A program made the translations under genes and the position numbers. Below the pieces are notes generated by a model. The model saw only the letters and a list, made by a program, of their open reading frames with translations, had not been told where the DNA came from and made no database searches. Below, in pieces: positions 7,322-15,700 of a stretch of 52,302 nt of DNA. The DNA is taken from the NCBI RefSeq assembly GCF_029255285.1, contig NZ_JAPUVI010000110.1:1-52302 (forward strand). The letters run 5' to 3'. Each line of letters starts with the position of its first letter. Position 1 is the first letter of the stretch. Origin of the DNA: Accumulibacter sp. (GTDB taxonomy: Bacteria; Pseudomonadota; Gammaproteobacteria; Burkholderiales; Rhodocyclaceae).

Positions 7322-9165
7322 GCGAAGCACGCTTTTCGATCGGTATCGACCTGGGGACGACGCATTGTGCCCTCTCTTACGTGGACATCGGCGGCAGCGA
7401 CGGCGAACAGGTCAGTCAGCAGGTACTGGCCATTCCCCAACTGACGGCGCCCGGTTCGGTCGAGGCGCGCGGGCTGCTGCCCTCGTTCATCTATCTGCCG
7501 CATGCGAGTGAACTTGCTGCCGGCGACCTCGATCTGCCGTGGACCGCCGAGCAGGAATACGCGGTTGGCGAAATGGCGCGCAGCCGCGGCGCGGCGACAC
7601 CGATCCGCCTGGTGTCGAGCGCCAAGAGCTGGCTCTGCCATGCCGGCGTCGACCGACGCGCCGCGATCCTGCCGAACGATGCGCCACCGGAAGTGGCCCG
7701 TCTGTCGCCGCTCGAAGCGTCCTTGCGCTACCTCGCCCATCTGCGTGCGGCGTGGGACGAGGCGCAGCCGGCGGCTCCTTTTGCCGACCAGGAGATCGTC
7801 GTCACCATTCCTGCGTCTTTCGATCCCGCAGCGCGCGAACTGACGGCCGAGGCGGCCAAGGCGGCCGGATGTGGACGCATGATCCTGCTCGAGGAGCCGC
7901 AGGCGGCGCTCTATAGCTGGATCCAGAAAAGCGCCGGCGGCTGGCGAAAGCAGGTGCGGCCGGGGGACATCATCCTGGTGGTCGATGTCGGTGGCGGAAC
8001 CAGCGACTTTTCGCTGATCGCCGTCCTCGAACGCGACGGCAAGCTCGAACTGCACCGCGTCGCGGTCGGTGAGCACATTCTGCTCGGCGGCGACAACATG
8101 GACCTGGCGCTGGCCTACGCCGTCGCCGCCAAACTGTCGGCCCAGGGCCACAAGCTCGACGCGTGGCAACTGCGTGCGCTGACGCATGCCTGCCGGTCGG
8201 CCAAGGAAACGCTGCTCGGGGATCCGGCGATCGCCGCCGTACCGCTGGTTATTGCCAGCCGTGGCGCGAAGCTGATCGGTGGCTCGATACGCAGCGAGTT
8301 GACGCGCGAAGAACTCACTGCCACGCTGCTCGAAGGCTTCTTCCCGCGCGCGGCGATCGCCGATCGCCCGCAGGGGCGTGGCCGCGCCGGATTGACCCAG
8401 CTCGGGCTGCCCTATGCGCAGGACGCCGCGGTCACTCGCCACCTGGCGGCTTTCCTCGCTCGGCAGCGTGCGGCGACGGCCGATCTCGACGGTTTCGTCG
8501 GCCAACTGCCTGACGATGCCAGTTTTCTTCATCCGACCGCGGTGCTCTTCAATGGCGGCGTCTTCAAGTCCGACCTGCTGGCCGAGCGCACGCTGACGAC
8601 GATCAATTCCTGGCTGGTCGGCGAGAACGCGCCACTCGCCCGTCTGCTCGAAGGTGCCGACCTCGACCTCGCCGTCGCCCGCGGCGCCGCCTACTACGGA
8701 TACGTTCGCCGCGGCCAGGGGGTGCGCATCCGCGGCGGAACCGCGCGCTCCTACTACGTTGCCGTCGAGTCGGTGATGCCCGCCGTGCCTGGTCTGCAAC
8801 CGCCGGTGCAGGCGCTTTGTCTGGCTCCTTTCGGCATGGAGGAGGGGACCGAGGCCGCCTTGTCGACGCAGGAATTCGGTCTCGTCGTCGGCGAACAGGT
8901 GCGCTTCCGCTTCTTCGGCTCGTCGGTCCGCCGTCAGGACGAGGTGGGAACGCTGCTCGAGGACTGGGAACCGGACGAACTGCAGGAACTCGACGAAATT
9001 CAGACTACCCTGCCCAGCGAAGGCCGCGCCGCCGGCGAGGTGGTGCGCGTCAAGCTGCATGCGCGGGTGACCGAAGCCGGGACTCTCGAACTCGAGGCGC
9101 TGCCGCACGGTGGCGACGAGTGCTGGAAGGTCGAATTCGACGTGCGCGGCGGCGCCGGCGACTGA
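7318..9165 (+). CDS. Hsp70-family protein (short paralogue)
   Basis: A 615-residue divergent Hsp70. The nucleotide-binding signatures are present: IGIDLGTTHCALSYVD at the N-terminus (phosphate 1 loop), ILVVDVGGGTSDFSLI (phosphate 2), and LFNGGVFKS (adenosine region). It is not DnaK: the region between 60 and 110 has family-specific SSAKSWLCHAGVDR, and the C-terminal part (after about residue 470) is short and lacks the DnaK alpha-helical lid and EEVD-like tail. It begins at ATG 7318, overlapping the DUF2760 stop by 4 bp, and ends 4 bp before the next Hsp70. Probably an ATP-dependent chaperone-like protein with an unknown client. Confidence 0.92.
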   Translation: MSEARFSIGIDLGTTHCALSYVDIGGSDGEQVSQQVLAIPQLTAPGSVEARGLLPSFIYLPHASELAAGDLDLPWTAEQEYAVGEMARSRGAATPIRLVSSAKSWLCHAGVDRRAAILPNDAPPEVARLSPLEASLRYLAHLRAAWDEAQPAAPFADQEIVVTIPASFDPAARELTAEAAKAAGCGRMILLEEPQAALYSWIQKSAGGWRKQVRPGDIILVVDVGGGTSDFSLIAVLERDGKLELHRVAVGEHILLGGDNMDLALAYAVAAKLSAQGHKLDAWQLRALTHACRSAKETLLGDPAIAAVPLVIASRGAKLIGGSIRSELTREELTATLLEGFFPRAAIADRPQGRGRAGLTQLGLPYAQDAAVTRHLAAFLARQRAATADLDGFVGQLPDDASFLHPTAVLFNGGVFKSDLLAERTLTTINSWLVGENAPLARLLEGADLDLAVARGAAYYGYVRRGQGVRIRGGTARSYYVAVESVMPAVPGLQPPVQALCLAPFGMEEGTEAALSTQEFGLVVGEQVRFRFFGSSVRRQDEVGTLLEDWEPDELQELDEIQTTLPSEGRAAGEVVRVKLHARVTEAGTLELEALPHGGDECWKVEFDVRGGAGD

Positions 9166-9169
9166 CGCC

Positions 9170-11971
9170 GTGCCCAAGCCCTACATCGTCGGCATCGATC
9201 TCGGCACCAGCAATACCGTCGTCGCTTACGCGGCGCCGGGCAAGACGCAGGTCGAACTGTTCTCCATCGAGCAACTGGTCGGCCTCGGCCAGGTCGCCGC
9301 GCGGCCGCTACTGCCTTCGGTGCGCTACCATCCGGCGGCCGGCGAAATCAGTCCGGGCGACCTGCAGCTTCCCTGGGAGATGGCCGGTGGCGGCGAGGCG
9401 GTGATTACTGGCCGTTTGGCGCTCGATCTCGGGGCCCAGGTTCCGGGCCGTCTGGTGGCCAGCGCCAAGAGCTGGCTGTCGCACGCCGCGGTGGACCGGC
9501 TGGCGCCGATCCTGCCCTGGGGTGGCGACGAGGAAGTCCTCAGGGTCTCGCCGGTAGCCGCCAGCGCGAGCTATCTGGCGCACGTCCGGGCCGCTTGGCG
9601 GCACCGCTTCCCGAGCGCGCCGCTCGAAGAGCAGCAGGTGGTCCTGACCGTTCCGGCGTCCTTCGACGAAGGCGCCCGCGCGCTGACGCTGGCCGCTGCG
9701 CGGCAGGCCGGACTGGCCAATCTGCGCCTGCTCGAGGAACCCCAGGCGGCCTTCTACGACTGGCTGTTCCGGCATCGACACCGGCTCGCCGAGGAGCTTG
9801 CCGAGACGCGACTGCTGCTCGTCTGCGACGTTGGCGGCGGCACCACCGACCTGACGCTGATTCAAGTAGCGATGCGGGACGGCGAACCGCAACTGACGCG
9901 CATCGGCGTCGGTGACCATCTGATGCTCGGTGGCGACAACATGGATCTTGCTCTCGCCCATCTCGTCGAAGCGCGCCTGCCGGCCAGCTCCGGACGACTG
10001 TCGGCGGCGCGTTTTTCTCAACTCACGGCACGTTGCCGCGTCTCCAAGGAGCAACTCCTGGTCAGCGGTGCGCCCGAGACGGTAGCCTTGACCTTGCTCG
10101 GCGGCGGTGCGCGGCTGATCGGCGGCGCGCGCAGCCTGGACCTCGCACGCGACGAGGTTCGGCAACTCCTCGTCGATGGCTTCTTCCCCGGCGTCCCGGT
10201 CGACGCCGCGCTACAGCAACGGCGCGCCGCGATCGTCGAATTCGGATTGCCCTATCCGGCCGATCCGGCGATCACGCGCCACCTCGCCGCCTTTCTTCAG
10301 CGCCACGCGTCGGCGGCGCGCCAGGCTCTGGCCGACGACGGCGCCGGCGGGTCGAGCGTGCCGATCCCCGACACCTTGCTGCTCAACGGCGGTGTATTCC
10401 GCTCCGCGGCGCTCGCCGAGCGTCTGCGCGAGACGCTCGGCGCCTGGCGCGGCAGCGCGCTGCGCGTCCTGCACAACGACGACCCGGACATCGCCGTGGC
10501 ACGCGGCGCCGTCGCTTATGCGCTGGTCCGCCAGGGACACGGCCGGCGCATCGGCGGCGGGTCGGCGCGCAGCTATTTCCTTGTCCTCGACGAGGCCGGG
10601 CAGCGGCGGCGAGGCATCTGCCTGCTGCCGCGCGGCAGCGAGGAAGGACACGAAGTCCGCCTGCCGGAACGCAGCTTCGGCTTGCGCCTCGGCCAGCCGG
10701 TGCGCTTCCACCTCGCCTCGTCGGTCGCCGATACGTCCTACCGGCCGGGCGAGATCAGCGAACTGGGCGACGAGGACTTCATTCGCCTGCCGCCGATCGC
10801 CACCGTCGTCCAGCCGCTGGCCGGTAGCAGCCAACGCGAAGTACGCGTGCAACTGATTGCCGCGATGACCGAAGTCGGGACGCTGGAACTCCATTGCGTC
10901 AGCCTCGACGACGCCGCGCGCCGCTGGCTGCTCGAATTCCAGTTGCGCGGCGAGGCCGGCGAAAGCTTCGTTTCGCCGGCCGCCTTGCCGCCGCGTTTCG
11001 CCAGCGCCGTGCAGTGCATCGAGCAGGTGTTCGGGGCGCCGTCGCAAGCCCTCGACAGCAAGGAGGTGCGGCGTCTGCGCGGCCAGCTCGAGCATCTGCT
11101 CGGCAAGCGCGAGGACTGGGAAACGCCGCTGCTGCGCGCTCTTTTCGACGCCTTGCTGCAGCGCGCCCGACGGCGCCGTCGATCACCCGAGCACGAGCGG
11201 CTGTGGCTCAACCTGGCCGGCTATTGCCTGCGTCCCGGCCTCGGCTATGCGCTCGACGACTGGCGGATCGAACAACTGTGCCCGCTGCTCTCGCAGGGGA
11301 TCGAATACAGCGGCGAAAGCCAGAACTGGTCGGAATGGTGGACGCTGTGGCGCCGCGCCGCCGGCGGTCTGCCGGCAGCGGTACAGGAACAGCTTTTTGG
11401 CGAGTTGTTGCCGGCACTGCGCAGCGAGGCGACGAGGAGCCGCCACCGGCGGCCGGCGCTTGCCGGTAGCCAGGATGACATGCTGCGCTTGGTGGCGTCG
11501 CTCGAACGACTACCGATCGAGCGCAAGATAGAATTCGGCGATGGCTTGCTGGACCGCCTGCGCAAGGCGGCGGAGAAGCCGCTGGGCTGGTGGGCGCTCG
11601 GCCGCATCGGCGCCCGTCAGTCGCTTTATGGTAGTGCGCATCAGGTCGTCCCGCCGGAGGTCGCCGGACGTTGGCTGGAAGCCCTGCTGGCCACCGACTG
11701 GAAGAAGGTCGAGCCGGCCGCCTTCGCCGCCACCCAACTGGCGCGCCTGACCGGCGACCGTTCGCGCGATCTGCCGGTGGCGCTGCGCCAACAGGTCGTC
11801 GCGCGGCTGACGGCGATCAATGCCAGCGACTCCTGGGTCAAGCAACTGGAGAGCGTGGTCGAACTCGACCGGGCGGACGAACGCCTGGCTTTCGGCGAGT
11901 CCTTGCCGGCTGGCCTGCGACTGGTCGGCGTGGGAGAGCCAACACGGAACAAGTGCGACGAAGTTTCCTGA
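9170..11971 (+). CDS. Hsp70-family protein with long C-terminal extension (DUF3731-like)
   Basis: A 933-residue protein. Its first ~600 residues align throughout with the preceding Hsp70: IVGIDLGTSNTVVAYAAPG, SAKSWLSHAAVDR, LLVCDVGGGTTDLTLI, LGGDNMDLAL, LLNGGVFRS. The remaining ~330 residues are an additional helical domain rich in Arg/Leu/Trp (for example WSEWWTLWRRAAGG and LGWWALGRIGARQ) that I recognise as the DUF3731-type extension of this subgroup. The start is GTG at 9170, 4 bp after the previous stop; no in-frame ATG precedes the IVGIDLGT signature closely. The tandem pair looks like an old duplication with one partner extended. Confidence 0.9.
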   Translation: MPKPYIVGIDLGTSNTVVAYAAPGKTQVELFSIEQLVGLGQVAARPLLPSVRYHPAAGEISPGDLQLPWEMAGGGEAVITGRLALDLGAQVPGRLVASAKSWLSHAAVDRLAPILPWGGDEEVLRVSPVAASASYLAHVRAAWRHRFPSAPLEEQQVVLTVPASFDEGARALTLAAARQAGLANLRLLEEPQAAFYDWLFRHRHRLAEELAETRLLLVCDVGGGTTDLTLIQVAMRDGEPQLTRIGVGDHLMLGGDNMDLALAHLVEARLPASSGRLSAARFSQLTARCRVSKEQLLVSGAPETVALTLLGGGARLIGGARSLDLARDEVRQLLVDGFFPGVPVDAALQQRRAAIVEFGLPYPADPAITRHLAAFLQRHASAARQALADDGAGGSSVPIPDTLLLNGGVFRSAALAERLRETLGAWRGSALRVLHNDDPDIAVARGAVAYALVRQGHGRRIGGGSARSYFLVLDEAGQRRRGICLLPRGSEEGHEVRLPERSFGLRLGQPVRFHLASSVADTSYRPGEISELGDEDFIRLPPIATVVQPLAGSSQREVRVQLIAAMTEVGTLELHCVSLDDAARRWLLEFQLRGEAGESFVSPAALPPRFASAVQCIEQVFGAPSQALDSKEVRRLRGQLEHLLGKREDWETPLLRALFDALLQRARRRRRSPEHERLWLNLAGYCLRPGLGYALDDWRIEQLCPLLSQGIEYSGESQNWSEWWTLWRRAAGGLPAAVQEQLFGELLPALRSEATRSRHRRPALAGSQDDMLRLVASLERLPIERKIEFGDGLLDRLRKAAEKPLGWWALGRIGARQSLYGSAHQVVPPEVAGRWLEALLATDWKKVEPAAFAATQLARLTGDRSRDLPVALRQQVVARLTAINASDSWVKQLESVVELDRADERLAFGESLPAGLRLVGVGEPTRNKCDEVS

Positions 11972-12003
11972 GCCGCACGGCAAGTCGCCATAAATTCGCT
12001 GCA

Positions 12004-12033
12004 TTGGCTTTTCGCGGGGCTTTTCCGGATAAT
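12004..12033 (+). promoter_or_regulatory. Candidate sigma-70 promoter for the small gene at 12120
   Basis: TTGGCT (12004-12009) and GATAAT (12028-12033) are separated by 18 bp. They match the -35 in four and the -10 in five of six consensus positions. They lie in the 148-bp gap between the long Hsp70 and a small ORF with a strong ribosome-binding site, so they would drive that gene separately from the Hsp70 cluster. Confidence 0.45.
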
Positions 12034-12119
12034 CCGCGATTGCCCTGACAAGGGGCGGCGGCGTCACCAAAGGCAACGCATACCCGACAGTCGAGTCCGG
12101 AATTTTCGAGGAGTAAGCA

Positions 12120-12332
12120 ATGCGCCCGCAACGAGGAACAGATCGTCGTCAGAGCCAGTCGGCACTACCGGCCGGACTGCCTGAACGCCGCTGCGGACCG
12201 GAGCGCCGCCGACTCCAGCTTACCGAGGAATCGATCGCCCTGCTCGAACAGCGTCTTGCCGCACTGACTCCGGACGATGACGACGACCCGGCTGAAGACG
12301 GCTGGGACAAGCTGATCATTCCTGTCGATTAG
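12120..12332 (+). CDS. Small hypothetical protein (70 aa)
   Basis: A 70-residue protein of unknown function. It is likely real because GAGGAG (12108-12113) sits 6 bp before the ATG and a promoter-like pair lies 90 bp upstream. The N-terminal half is Arg/Gln-rich and basic (ERRCGPERRRLQ), followed by a short predicted helix (EESIALLEQRLAAL) and a very acidic tail (TPDDDDDPAEDGWDKLIIPVD). No signal peptide or known domain. Its 3' end overlaps the 3' end of the convergent LEA-2 lipoprotein gene by 17 bp. Confidence 0.6.
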   Translation: MRPQRGTDRRQSQSALPAGLPERRCGPERRRLQLTEESIALLEQRLAALTPDDDDDPAEDGWDKLIIPVD

Positions 12333-12807
12333 GCGGCGAGGGCTTTCTCGGCGAAGCTTCGAGAAGCGGCAACGGCAGGTCGCCGCGCCGTTCGAAAGGC
12401 AAAGTGCCCGCACCGGCCACGCCGAGGCGGCCGGCGATGCGGTAGTCGACCCGGTCGCGACCTCCTTTCTGTAGCTCGCGCAGTTGCTTCAGCGCATTGC
12501 CCAGCGTGCTGGTGGCCGTCACGTCGAGGACGGCTTCGCCCCAACGCGGAACCGTAACCGCCTTGTCCGACGAGCCTTTGAGGAAGGGTTGACCGTTGAG
12601 GTCGACAGCGAAGTCCAGGCCTTCGATCGGCAAGTCGGCTTCGTTCGGGTTGCGGATGCGCAACTGCAAGACGAAGCGCTGTTCCAGGAGGCCGAGCTGC
12701 AGCAGTTGCAGTCCGGCGACGCCGACTTCGGGTGGCCGGGAGAATCCGGCGAGATTCGCACAAGCCGCCAGGCAGGCGAGCACGACGATGGCAAGGGTTC
12801 TTTTCAC
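12316..12807 (-). CDS. LEA type 2 / WHy-domain lipoprotein
   Basis: A 163-residue predicted lipoprotein. It starts at GTG 12807 (VKRTLAIVVLACLAAC) with a lipobox LAAC whose Cys16 would be lipidated. The mature part has the WHy/LEA-2 pattern: LLEQRFVLQLRIRNPNEADLPIEGLDFAVDLNG, then an Arg-Trp-Gly strand and a LPFERRGDLPLPL end. Bacterial LEA-2 proteins are thought to be stress- or envelope-associated; the function here is unknown. The GTG overlaps the stop of the upstream dehydrogenase as GTGA, so it is translationally coupled to a metabolic gene, probably a chance of operon history. Confidence 0.82.
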   Translation of the reverse strand: MKRTLAIVVLACLAACANLAGFSRPPEVGVAGLQLLQLGLLEQRFVLQLRIRNPNEADLPIEGLDFAVDLNGQPFLKGSSDKAVTVPRWGEAVLDVTATSTLGNALKQLRELQKGGRDRVDYRIAGRLGVAGAGTLPFERRGDLPLPLLEASPRKPSPPNRQE

Positions 12808-13733
12808 TCGCCGCGTCCGGTTTCGACCAGTGCCCCGGCGGCGCTTGGCAAGTCGCGCCGGGCCCATCCGCTTCCAACCTCGAGGACACGCAGCAGGGCG
12901 GCCGTGTCCGCGTGTCCCCACCCGCTGGCCAGCAGCGCGTTGAGCTGCTGGCACACCGGCCCGCTGACCGGCAAGGGTACGCCGAGACGGTAGGCTTCGG
13001 CCAGCACGACGCCGTAGTCCTTGTGATGCAGGCGTGCCTCGACGCCGGCCGCGAAATCTCTGTCGACCATCCGGCGACCCATCACCTCGAGCACCCGGCT
13101 GTCGGCCGAGCCGCCGGCCAGCGCCCGGCGCACTTTGGCGGGATCGGCGCCGGCCGCGCGCGCCAGGTGCAGTGCCTCGGCCAGCGCCTGAATGGCGCCG
13201 ACCATGACCATCTGGTTGCACGCCTTGGCGACCTGTCCGGCACCGCTATCGCCGACATGGACGATCGTCCGGCCGAGAATTTCGAGCAGCGGCCGCGCGC
13301 GTTCGAGTACCGCCGCCTTGCCGCCGACCATGATCGCCAGCGTCGCCGCGACGGCGCCCTGTTCGCCACCGGAAACCGGTGCGTCGAGCATCTCGACGCC
13401 CTGAACGGCGAGCCGCCGGGCCAGCGCGCGCGCCGTTTCGGGGGCGATGGTGCTCATGTCCACGAGGATAGAACCGGCCGCCAGGCCGGCGCCGAGACCG
13501 TCGGGCCCGAGCACGACGCTTTCGACGTCGGCACTGCCGGTGACCATGGTGAACACGACGTCGGCACGGCGGGCGACATCGGCCGCCGTCGCGCAGCGCT
13601 CCGCGCCGGCGGCGAGCAGCGGCTCGGCGGCCGCTGCACGACGCGCCCAGACCGCCAGTCGATGCCCGGCGTGCCGCAGGTGCAAGGCCATCGGCCGGCC
13701 CATCGCACCGAGGCCGACGAAGCCGAGACGCAT
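12804..13733 (-). CDS. NAD(P)-dependent 3-hydroxyisobutyrate dehydrogenase-family oxidoreductase
   Basis: A 309-residue beta-hydroxyacid dehydrogenase. Rossmann motif GLGAMG (7-12), substrate-binding signature DAPVSGGEQGA (118-127), catalytic Lys170 in GAGQVAKACNQ with Asn173. Members reduce tartronate or succinate semialdehyde or oxidise 3-hydroxyisobutyrate; the sequence does not settle which. Its start overlaps the stop of the paralogous upstream gene by one base (TGATG), and it overlaps the LEA-2 gene downstream. Compared with the upstream paralogue, the C-terminal domain is noticeably more diverged and has a longer tail. Confidence 0.88.
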   Translation of the reverse strand: MRLGFVGLGAMGRPMALHLRHAGHRLAVWARRAAAAEPLLAAGAERCATAADVARRADVVFTMVTGSADVESVVLGPDGLGAGLAAGSILVDMSTIAPETARALARRLAVQGVEMLDAPVSGGEQGAVAATLAIMVGGKAAVLERARPLLEILGRTIVHVGDSGAGQVAKACNQMVMVGAIQALAEALHLARAAGADPAKVRRALAGGSADSRVLEVMGRRMVDRDFAAGVEARLHHKDYGVVLAEAYRLGVPLPVSGPVCQQLNALLASGWGHADTAALLRVLEVGSGWARRDLPSAAGALVETGRGE

Positions 13734-14611
13734 CAGGACTCGGCGCCGGACAGGCGCTCGAGCAACTTGAGAATGGCGATCGAATCCTCTTCGCCGAGCC
13801 CCGAACCGACCATGGCGTTGTACATCTGCGCCGTCGCCGCCGACACCGGCAGGCACAGTCCGAGTTCGTGCGCGCTTTGCATGACGATGTTCATGTCCTT
13901 CTGGTGCATCCAGGACTTGAAGCCGGGTTTGAAGTTGCGGTCCAGCATACGCTGACCGTGATTCTCGAGGATCCTGGAATAGGCGAAGCCACCGAGCAGC
14001 GCCTCGCGCACGCGCGCCGGATCGACGCCGCTGCGGGCGGCGAAGTTGAGCGCTTCGGCGACGGTCAGCACGCCGACGCCGGTGACGATCTGGTTGGCCG
14101 CTTTCGCCACCTGTCCGGCACCGGCGTCGCCGACGTGAACGACGTTCTTGCCCAGGCAGGCGAAAGCCGGCCGGGCCGTCCCGAAGGCAGCGGCGCTGCC
14201 GCCGACCATGATCGACAACGTTCCGGCGATCGCGCCGACCTCGCCCCCGGAGACCGGTGCGTCGAGAAAGTCGACCCCTTGCTCGGCCAGCCGGGCGCCA
14301 ATGTCACGCGCCGCCGCTGGCCGGATGGTGCTCATGTCGATAGCCACCAAGCCGGGCTGGGCGGCGCTGGCGACGCCCAGCTCGCCGAGCATCACCTGCT
14401 CGACGTCGGGCGCGTCGGCGACCATCGAAATGACCACGTCGGCGCCTTCGGCGACGCCGGCCGGACTGCCGGCGCCGACCGCGCCGGCGTCGAGCAGCGG
14501 CTGCATCGACACCGCCCGCCGCGCCCAGACGGTCAGCGAGTGGCCGCCGGCAAGCAGATTGAGCGCCATCGGGCGCCCCATGATACCCAGACCGATGAAT
14601 CCGATTTTCAT
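13733..14611 (-). CDS. 2-hydroxy-3-oxopropionate (tartronate semialdehyde) reductase-like
   Basis: A 292-residue member of the same family, closest in feel to GarR/GlxR: GFIGLGIMGRPMALNLL N-terminus, DAPVSGGEVGA (118-127), Lys170 in GAGQVAKAANQIV, and the C-terminal HQKDMNIVMQSAHELGLCLPV block typical of tartronate semialdehyde reductases. The product would be D-glycerate. No glyoxylate carboligase or hydroxypyruvate isomerase gene is in the window, so the pathway role is not proven by context. The ATG at 14611 was chosen because the family N-terminus starts there; the frame stays open further upstream. Confidence 0.85.
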   Translation of the reverse strand: MKIGFIGLGIMGRPMALNLLAGGHSLTVWARRAVSMQPLLDAGAVGAGSPAGVAEGADVVISMVADAPDVEQVMLGELGVASAAQPGLVAIDMSTIRPAAARDIGARLAEQGVDFLDAPVSGGEVGAIAGTLSIMVGGSAAAFGTARPAFACLGKNVVHVGDAGAGQVAKAANQIVTGVGVLTVAEALNFAARSGVDPARVREALLGGFAYSRILENHGQRMLDRNFKPGFKSWMHQKDMNIVMQSAHELGLCLPVSAATAQMYNAMVGSGLGEEDSIAILKLLERLSGAES

Positions 14612-14673
14612 TGACGCTCCCTTTCCGGCCAGCCCATGAGCCGAGCCTGCAACAACGCGGCTGCCGCGGCCCT

Positions 14674-15087
14674 TCAGCCGACGACGGTGACGACGATCCG
14701 GCGCCGCTGCGGATGCGTCCGATGCTCCCAAAGATAGATTCCTTGCCAGGTGCCAAGGCACAGTTCGCCGCCGCCGACTGGCACCACCACCGAGGCTCCG
14801 GCGACGATGTTGCGCCCGTGCGCCGCCATGTCGTCGTCCCCCTCGCTGTCGTGCCGATAGGCGGCGTCGCCGTCGGGCGCCCAGCGCGCGGCCAGCGTCT
14901 CGAGGTCGCGGCGCACCGACGGATCGGCATTCTCGGTCAGCACCACCGAGCAACTGGTGTGCTGGACGAAGACGTTGGCCAGGCCGGTCGCGATGCCGGC
15001 CGCGCGGACGATCTGCGCCACTTCGCGGGTGATCTCGAGCGTCCCGCGGCCACGACTGTGAACGTCGAAAAGCTGCTGGTAAGCCAT
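14674..15087 (-). CDS. yjbQ: YjbQ/UPF0047 family protein (secondary thiamine-phosphate synthase-like)
   Basis: A 137-residue YjbQ-family protein of normal length. Family hallmarks: VFVQHTSCSVVLTENADPSVRRDLE, the HDSEGDDDMAAH motif with conserved His and acidic residues, and GTWQGIYLWEHR near the end. Some members show weak thiamine-phosphate synthase activity; the physiological role is uncertain. RBS AGAGGA lies upstream of the ATG. It is a member of the minus-strand run from DUF1415 down to the LEA-2 gene, 19 bp after the DUF924 gene. Confidence 0.9.
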   Translation of the reverse strand: MAYQQLFDVHSRGRGTLEITREVAQIVRAAGIATGLANVFVQHTSCSVVLTENADPSVRRDLETLAARWAPDGDAAYRHDSEGDDDMAAHGRNIVAGASVVVPVGGGELCLGTWQGIYLWEHRTHPQRRRIVVTVVG

Positions 15088-15106
15088 GTTTTTTCCTCTT
15101 CCGGCG

Positions 15107-15646
15107 CTAGAACGCCGATCCCGGCAGCTTCAGAAATTCGATCTCGGCCGGCGTCGACACACGACCCAGGATGGCGTTGCGGTGCGGATAACGGCCGAAG
15201 CGCTCGATGATCGCCCGATGCCGCAACGCGAAGTCGAGATTGCCTTCCATCCCCGGCGTGGCGAACAGCGCGACGGCCAGCGCCTGGATGGCGGCCGACT
15301 CGCTGTGCATGTAGGGCATGTAGAGAAAAGCCCGACGGTCGGCGGGGAGTGATCGGTCGGCACCGGCGGCGACGGCCTCTTGGGCAAGGACCAAAGCCAT
15401 GCCGTCGGCAGCGAAGGCGGTTGCCTGGCCCCGGTAGATGTGGCGCGAAAACTGGTCGAGGACGATGACCTCAGCCAGCCGGCCATCGGCCGCATGGCGC
15501 CAGGCGTATAGCTCGCCACGCAGCGCTGCGGCGTGAACGGCGGCAAAACGCGCGGCGATCCGCCGGTCGAGGTCGTCGTTTGCCGACCACCACTGGGCGG
15601 ACGCCAACTCACCGAACCAGAAACCGAGAACGTCGCTCGGTGCCAT
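15107..15646 (-). CDS. DUF924 family protein
   Basis: A 179-residue all-helical DUF924 protein, recognised by VLGFWFGE at the start, the LAEVIVLDQFSRHIYRG segment and RAFLYMPYMHSES followed by RHRAIIERFGRYPHRNAILGR. Function unknown in bacteria. I chose the ATG at 15646, which is immediately before the family N-terminus. It has no Shine-Dalgarno of its own but overlaps the stop of a 12-codon mini-ORF (TGATG), suggesting re-initiation. Confidence 0.88.
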   Translation of the reverse strand: MAPSDVLGFWFGELASAQWWSANDDLDRRIAARFAAVHAAALRGELYAWRHAADGRLAEVIVLDQFSRHIYRGQATAFAADGMALVLAQEAVAAGADRSLPADRRAFLYMPYMHSESAAIQALAVALFATPGMEGNLDFALRHRAIIERFGRYPHRNAILGRVSTPAEIEFLKLPGSAF

Positions 15647-15684
15647 CAGGCGACAGCCGCGGTGCGGCACACATCGATCAGCAT
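15646..15684 (-). CDS. 12-residue leader mini-ORF upstream of DUF924 gene
   Basis: ATG at 15684 follows a strong GGGAGGAG with a good spacing and opens a 12-codon frame (MLIDVCRTAAVA) whose TGA shares one base with the DUF924 ATG. The ribosome-binding site for this region therefore points to the mini-ORF, not directly to the DUF924 start. Either a translated leader peptide that couples translation, or a frameshifted true N-terminus; the sequence alone cannot decide. Confidence 0.4.
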   Translation of the reverse strand: MLIDVCRTAAVA

Positions 15685-15700
15685 CGGATTTTCTCCTCCC

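Noticed and set aside
7318-9165. Assignment of the first Hsp70 as DnaK or HscA
   Set aside because: The C-terminal lid and typical DnaK linker are absent, there are family-specific insertions, and no dnaJ, grpE or isc genes are adjacent.
4958-9177. Long minus-strand open frames across the PLD-FHA, DUF2760 and Hsp70 genes
   Set aside because: Shadows of real plus-strand genes with Arg/Ala/Gly-rich low-information translations and no supporting ribosome-binding sites.
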